NCBI RefSeq assembly: GCF_030317035.1
Contig: NZ_JASZYK010000020.1
Span: 1 to 64,000, forward strand
Reading direction: 5' to 3'
DNA length: 64,000 nt
DNA from: Variovorax sp. J22G73
GTDB taxonomy: Bacteria; Pseudomonadota; Gammaproteobacteria; Burkholderiales; Burkholderiaceae_C
Shown here piece by piece: positions 62,597-64,000 of this stretch (position 1 is the stretch's first letter; each line of letters starts with the position of its first letter). The notes under the pieces were generated by a model. The model saw only the letters and a list, made by a program, of their open reading frames with translations. It did no database searches and was not told the origin of the DNA. Both the position numbers and the translations under genes were made by a program.

Positions 62597-63346
62597 TCAA
62601 ACTTCGGGAGGCAGCGCGCCGAAGTCGGTTCCCGCAAAGTCCTGAGAAACATGCACCCCCTGCGCATCACGCAGCAGCACGCCGCGCCGTTCCATCTCTC
62701 GCATCGTGCGATTGACAACCTCGCGAGACAGACCCGCGTACGACGCGATGACGCCCTGCGTGACACGCTTGTCGTAGACCTCGTGGCCTGCGGGCGCGAT
62801 CTGCGTCATCTTGTAAAGCACGCGCCCCACCATCTCTTCGGACGACAACGAGGAGACGCGCTGGAGCTGCCGACGCAGCACATTCATCCGTGCGGACACC
62901 CCCTCGACCAGTTCCAACGCTATGTTTTGATGCCGCGCGCACAACGTTCGCATCGCTGATACCGGCACAAGATAAAGGGTGGAGGGAAGCACGGCGACCA
63001 ACCTGTGAGCTGCGCGATACTGCGGCTCGCTGAGCGAGCCCCCCAGGTAGAAGTCGTGACGACGAATGAAATCGGTGGTGACGCCGGCCTCCTCCTGAGC
63101 ACCCTCGCGCCCCTCGACCACCACCCGCACCAAGCCGCTTTCCACACAATAGAACGCACACGTCCATTCGTTCGGCGCCAGGATGGTTTCGTTGCGCGCG
63201 TAGGCACGCAATTCGCAAAGCTCCCGGAACGCCAGGCGTTCCAGCGACGGCAGACGGGCAAGCGAGGGATGCAGGTTCACAACGCGATGATGGAAGACAG
63301 CGCCGCTGGCGGCAATCACTGGAACAGGGGGTTTTGGCTGTCGCAT
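62597..63346 (-). CDS. Crp/Fnr-family regulator
   Basis: 249 residues. An N-terminal cyclic-nucleotide-binding-type domain (about 25-140; ILAPNEWTCAFYCVESGLVR) lacks the cAMP-binding phosphate cassette, and there is no Fnr-type Cys cluster. The C-terminal winged helix (about 165-235) contains YDKRVTQGVIASYAGLSREV followed by NRTMREMERRGVL. It is close to Crp-like proteins of unknown ligand. It starts 24 bases after the LuxR gene, so the two are likely co-transcribed. Confidence 0.88.
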   Translation of the reverse strand: MRQPKPPVPVIAASGAVFHHRVVNLHPSLARLPSLERLAFRELCELRAYARNETILAPNEWTCAFYCVESGLVRVVVEGREGAQEEAGVTTDFIRRHDFYLGGSLSEPQYRAAHRLVAVLPSTLYLVPVSAMRTLCARHQNIALELVEGVSARMNVLRRQLQRVSSLSSEEMVGRVLYKMTQIAPAGHEVYDKRVTQGVIASYAGLSREVVNRTMREMERRGVLLRDAQGVHVSQDFAGTDFGALPPEV

Positions 63347-63370
63347 GCGTCGATTCCGCCATGCCAGCGG

Positions 63371-63967
63371 CTATTCCCGCGCACTCAGATCGATCAAGCC
63401 CTTTTGCATCGCATCGCGCACCGCCCGTGCCCTCGACTTCACTGCCAGCTTGCGATAGATGTTCTTCACATGCGCATCCACCGTGTGCAGCGAGCGATGA
63501 CTCGACTCGGCAATCTGCCGGTTGCTCAGGCCCTGCGAGATCATGCGCAGCACATCGAGTTCGCGACGCGACAGCCTCGGGGCCGCTTCTCCTGCTCCTG
63601 GTTCCGCTCCATCCTCTCCATTCGGTAAAGACTCGGCGCGCGGGGATGACTGTGCGCCGAACTCGAGAACCGCGCGGCCCTTCTCCACAATGCACCATGC
63701 GACACGCGTCGCCGCGGCCGAGTTGCCCTCGGCGATCAGCCGCATCAAGCGCGCCAGATCCTGCTGTGCGGCTTCGATGAACTGCAGCGCCAGCGTGGGC
63801 GCCGTCGTGCGGGGCGGGCCGTGCGCGGTCGCGCTCGCCATCCCATCGACCGGGTACTCGTCGTCGGGACGCCAGCGCCGGGCCAACTCGCCGCGTGCTG
63901 TGCTAAGAGGCGTTGTGGTGCCGCGCATAGACAGTGCATGGATCGGGTCGCGGTTGGAGATGGACAT
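63371..63967 (-). CDS. LuxR-type response-regulator-like protein without receiver
   Basis: 198 residues. The C-terminal LuxR/NarL helix-turn-helix (about 130-190) is LSRRELDVLRMISQGLSNRQ followed by IAESSHRSLHTVDAHVKNIY and RKLAVKSRARAV. The N-terminal 120 residues have no recognisable receiver or ligand domain; QFIEAAQQDLARLMRLIAEG is helical. It is first in a two-gene operon with the Crp/Fnr regulator. ATG 63967 is used; a later Met (63925) is possible. Confidence 0.85.
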   Translation of the reverse strand: MSISNRDPIHALSMRGTTTPLSTARGELARRWRPDDEYPVDGMASATAHGPPRTTAPTLALQFIEAAQQDLARLMRLIAEGNSAAATRVAWCIVEKGRAVLEFGAQSSPRAESLPNGEDGAEPGAGEAAPRLSRRELDVLRMISQGLSNRQIAESSHRSLHTVDAHVKNIYRKLAVKSRARAVRDAMQKGLIDLSARE

Positions 63968-64000
63968 CGATGCCTTGCGTAGCTGGAAATGAGAGTTGCC

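Overview
The window is high-GC proteobacterial chromosome. Extended-signal-peptide autotransporters, a Bug/TctC-type solute-binding protein beside acyl-CoA ligase and dehydrogenase genes, a membrane-anchored catalase-like protein paired with cytochrome b561, and GcvA-type LysR regulators together suggest Burkholderiales, most likely Comamonadaceae (Variovorax-like). This is inferred from gene content only.

Left part (1-15.8 kb): an accessory island in decay. It holds the 5' end of an IS3-family transposase gene at the window edge, a HipA kinase, a class II Fic protein, two small genes that may be a toxin-antitoxin pair, and an unusual run of phosphoesterases: a HAD phosphatase of the RNA-repair-associated type, two tandem calcineurin-like phosphoesterases joined by ATGA overlaps, a divergent third one with its own overlapping partner, and a frameshifted fourth copy. 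Beyond an XRE regulator lie a tyrosine recombinase pseudogene with recognisable catalytic boxes, an array of about 21-bp iterons with an AT-rich stretch that looks like a plasmid origin without its rep gene, and a frameshifted TetR gene.

Middle (16-31 kb): a 3578-residue autotransporter whose passenger is built from four tandem units of about 1.7-1.95 kb. Upstream on the same strand are a frameshifted small gene and an overlapping histidine kinase/response regulator pair that may control it.

From 31 to 50.5 kb: a decayed GAF-GGDEF gene; a small conserved gene; the catalase-like/cytochrome b561 operon; a quinone oxidoreductase with a TetR repressor and two visible operator dyads; a glycine-rich DUF2383-type protein; a ketopantoate-reductase-like gene, EamA transporter and GcvA-type LysR regulator; a second autotransporter (2085 residues); and debris of a third autotransporter barrel.

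From 50.5 to 64 kb: a PAS-GAF hybrid sensor kinase with a small conserved gene, a large lipoprotein divergent from a LuxR regulator, a catabolic operon (acyl-CoA ligase, acyl-CoA dehydrogenase with a substituted catalytic position, Bug-type binding protein) below a LysR gene, and a LuxR-Crp/Fnr regulatory pair. Most genes lie on the minus strand. No tRNA, rRNA or CRISPR array was seen.
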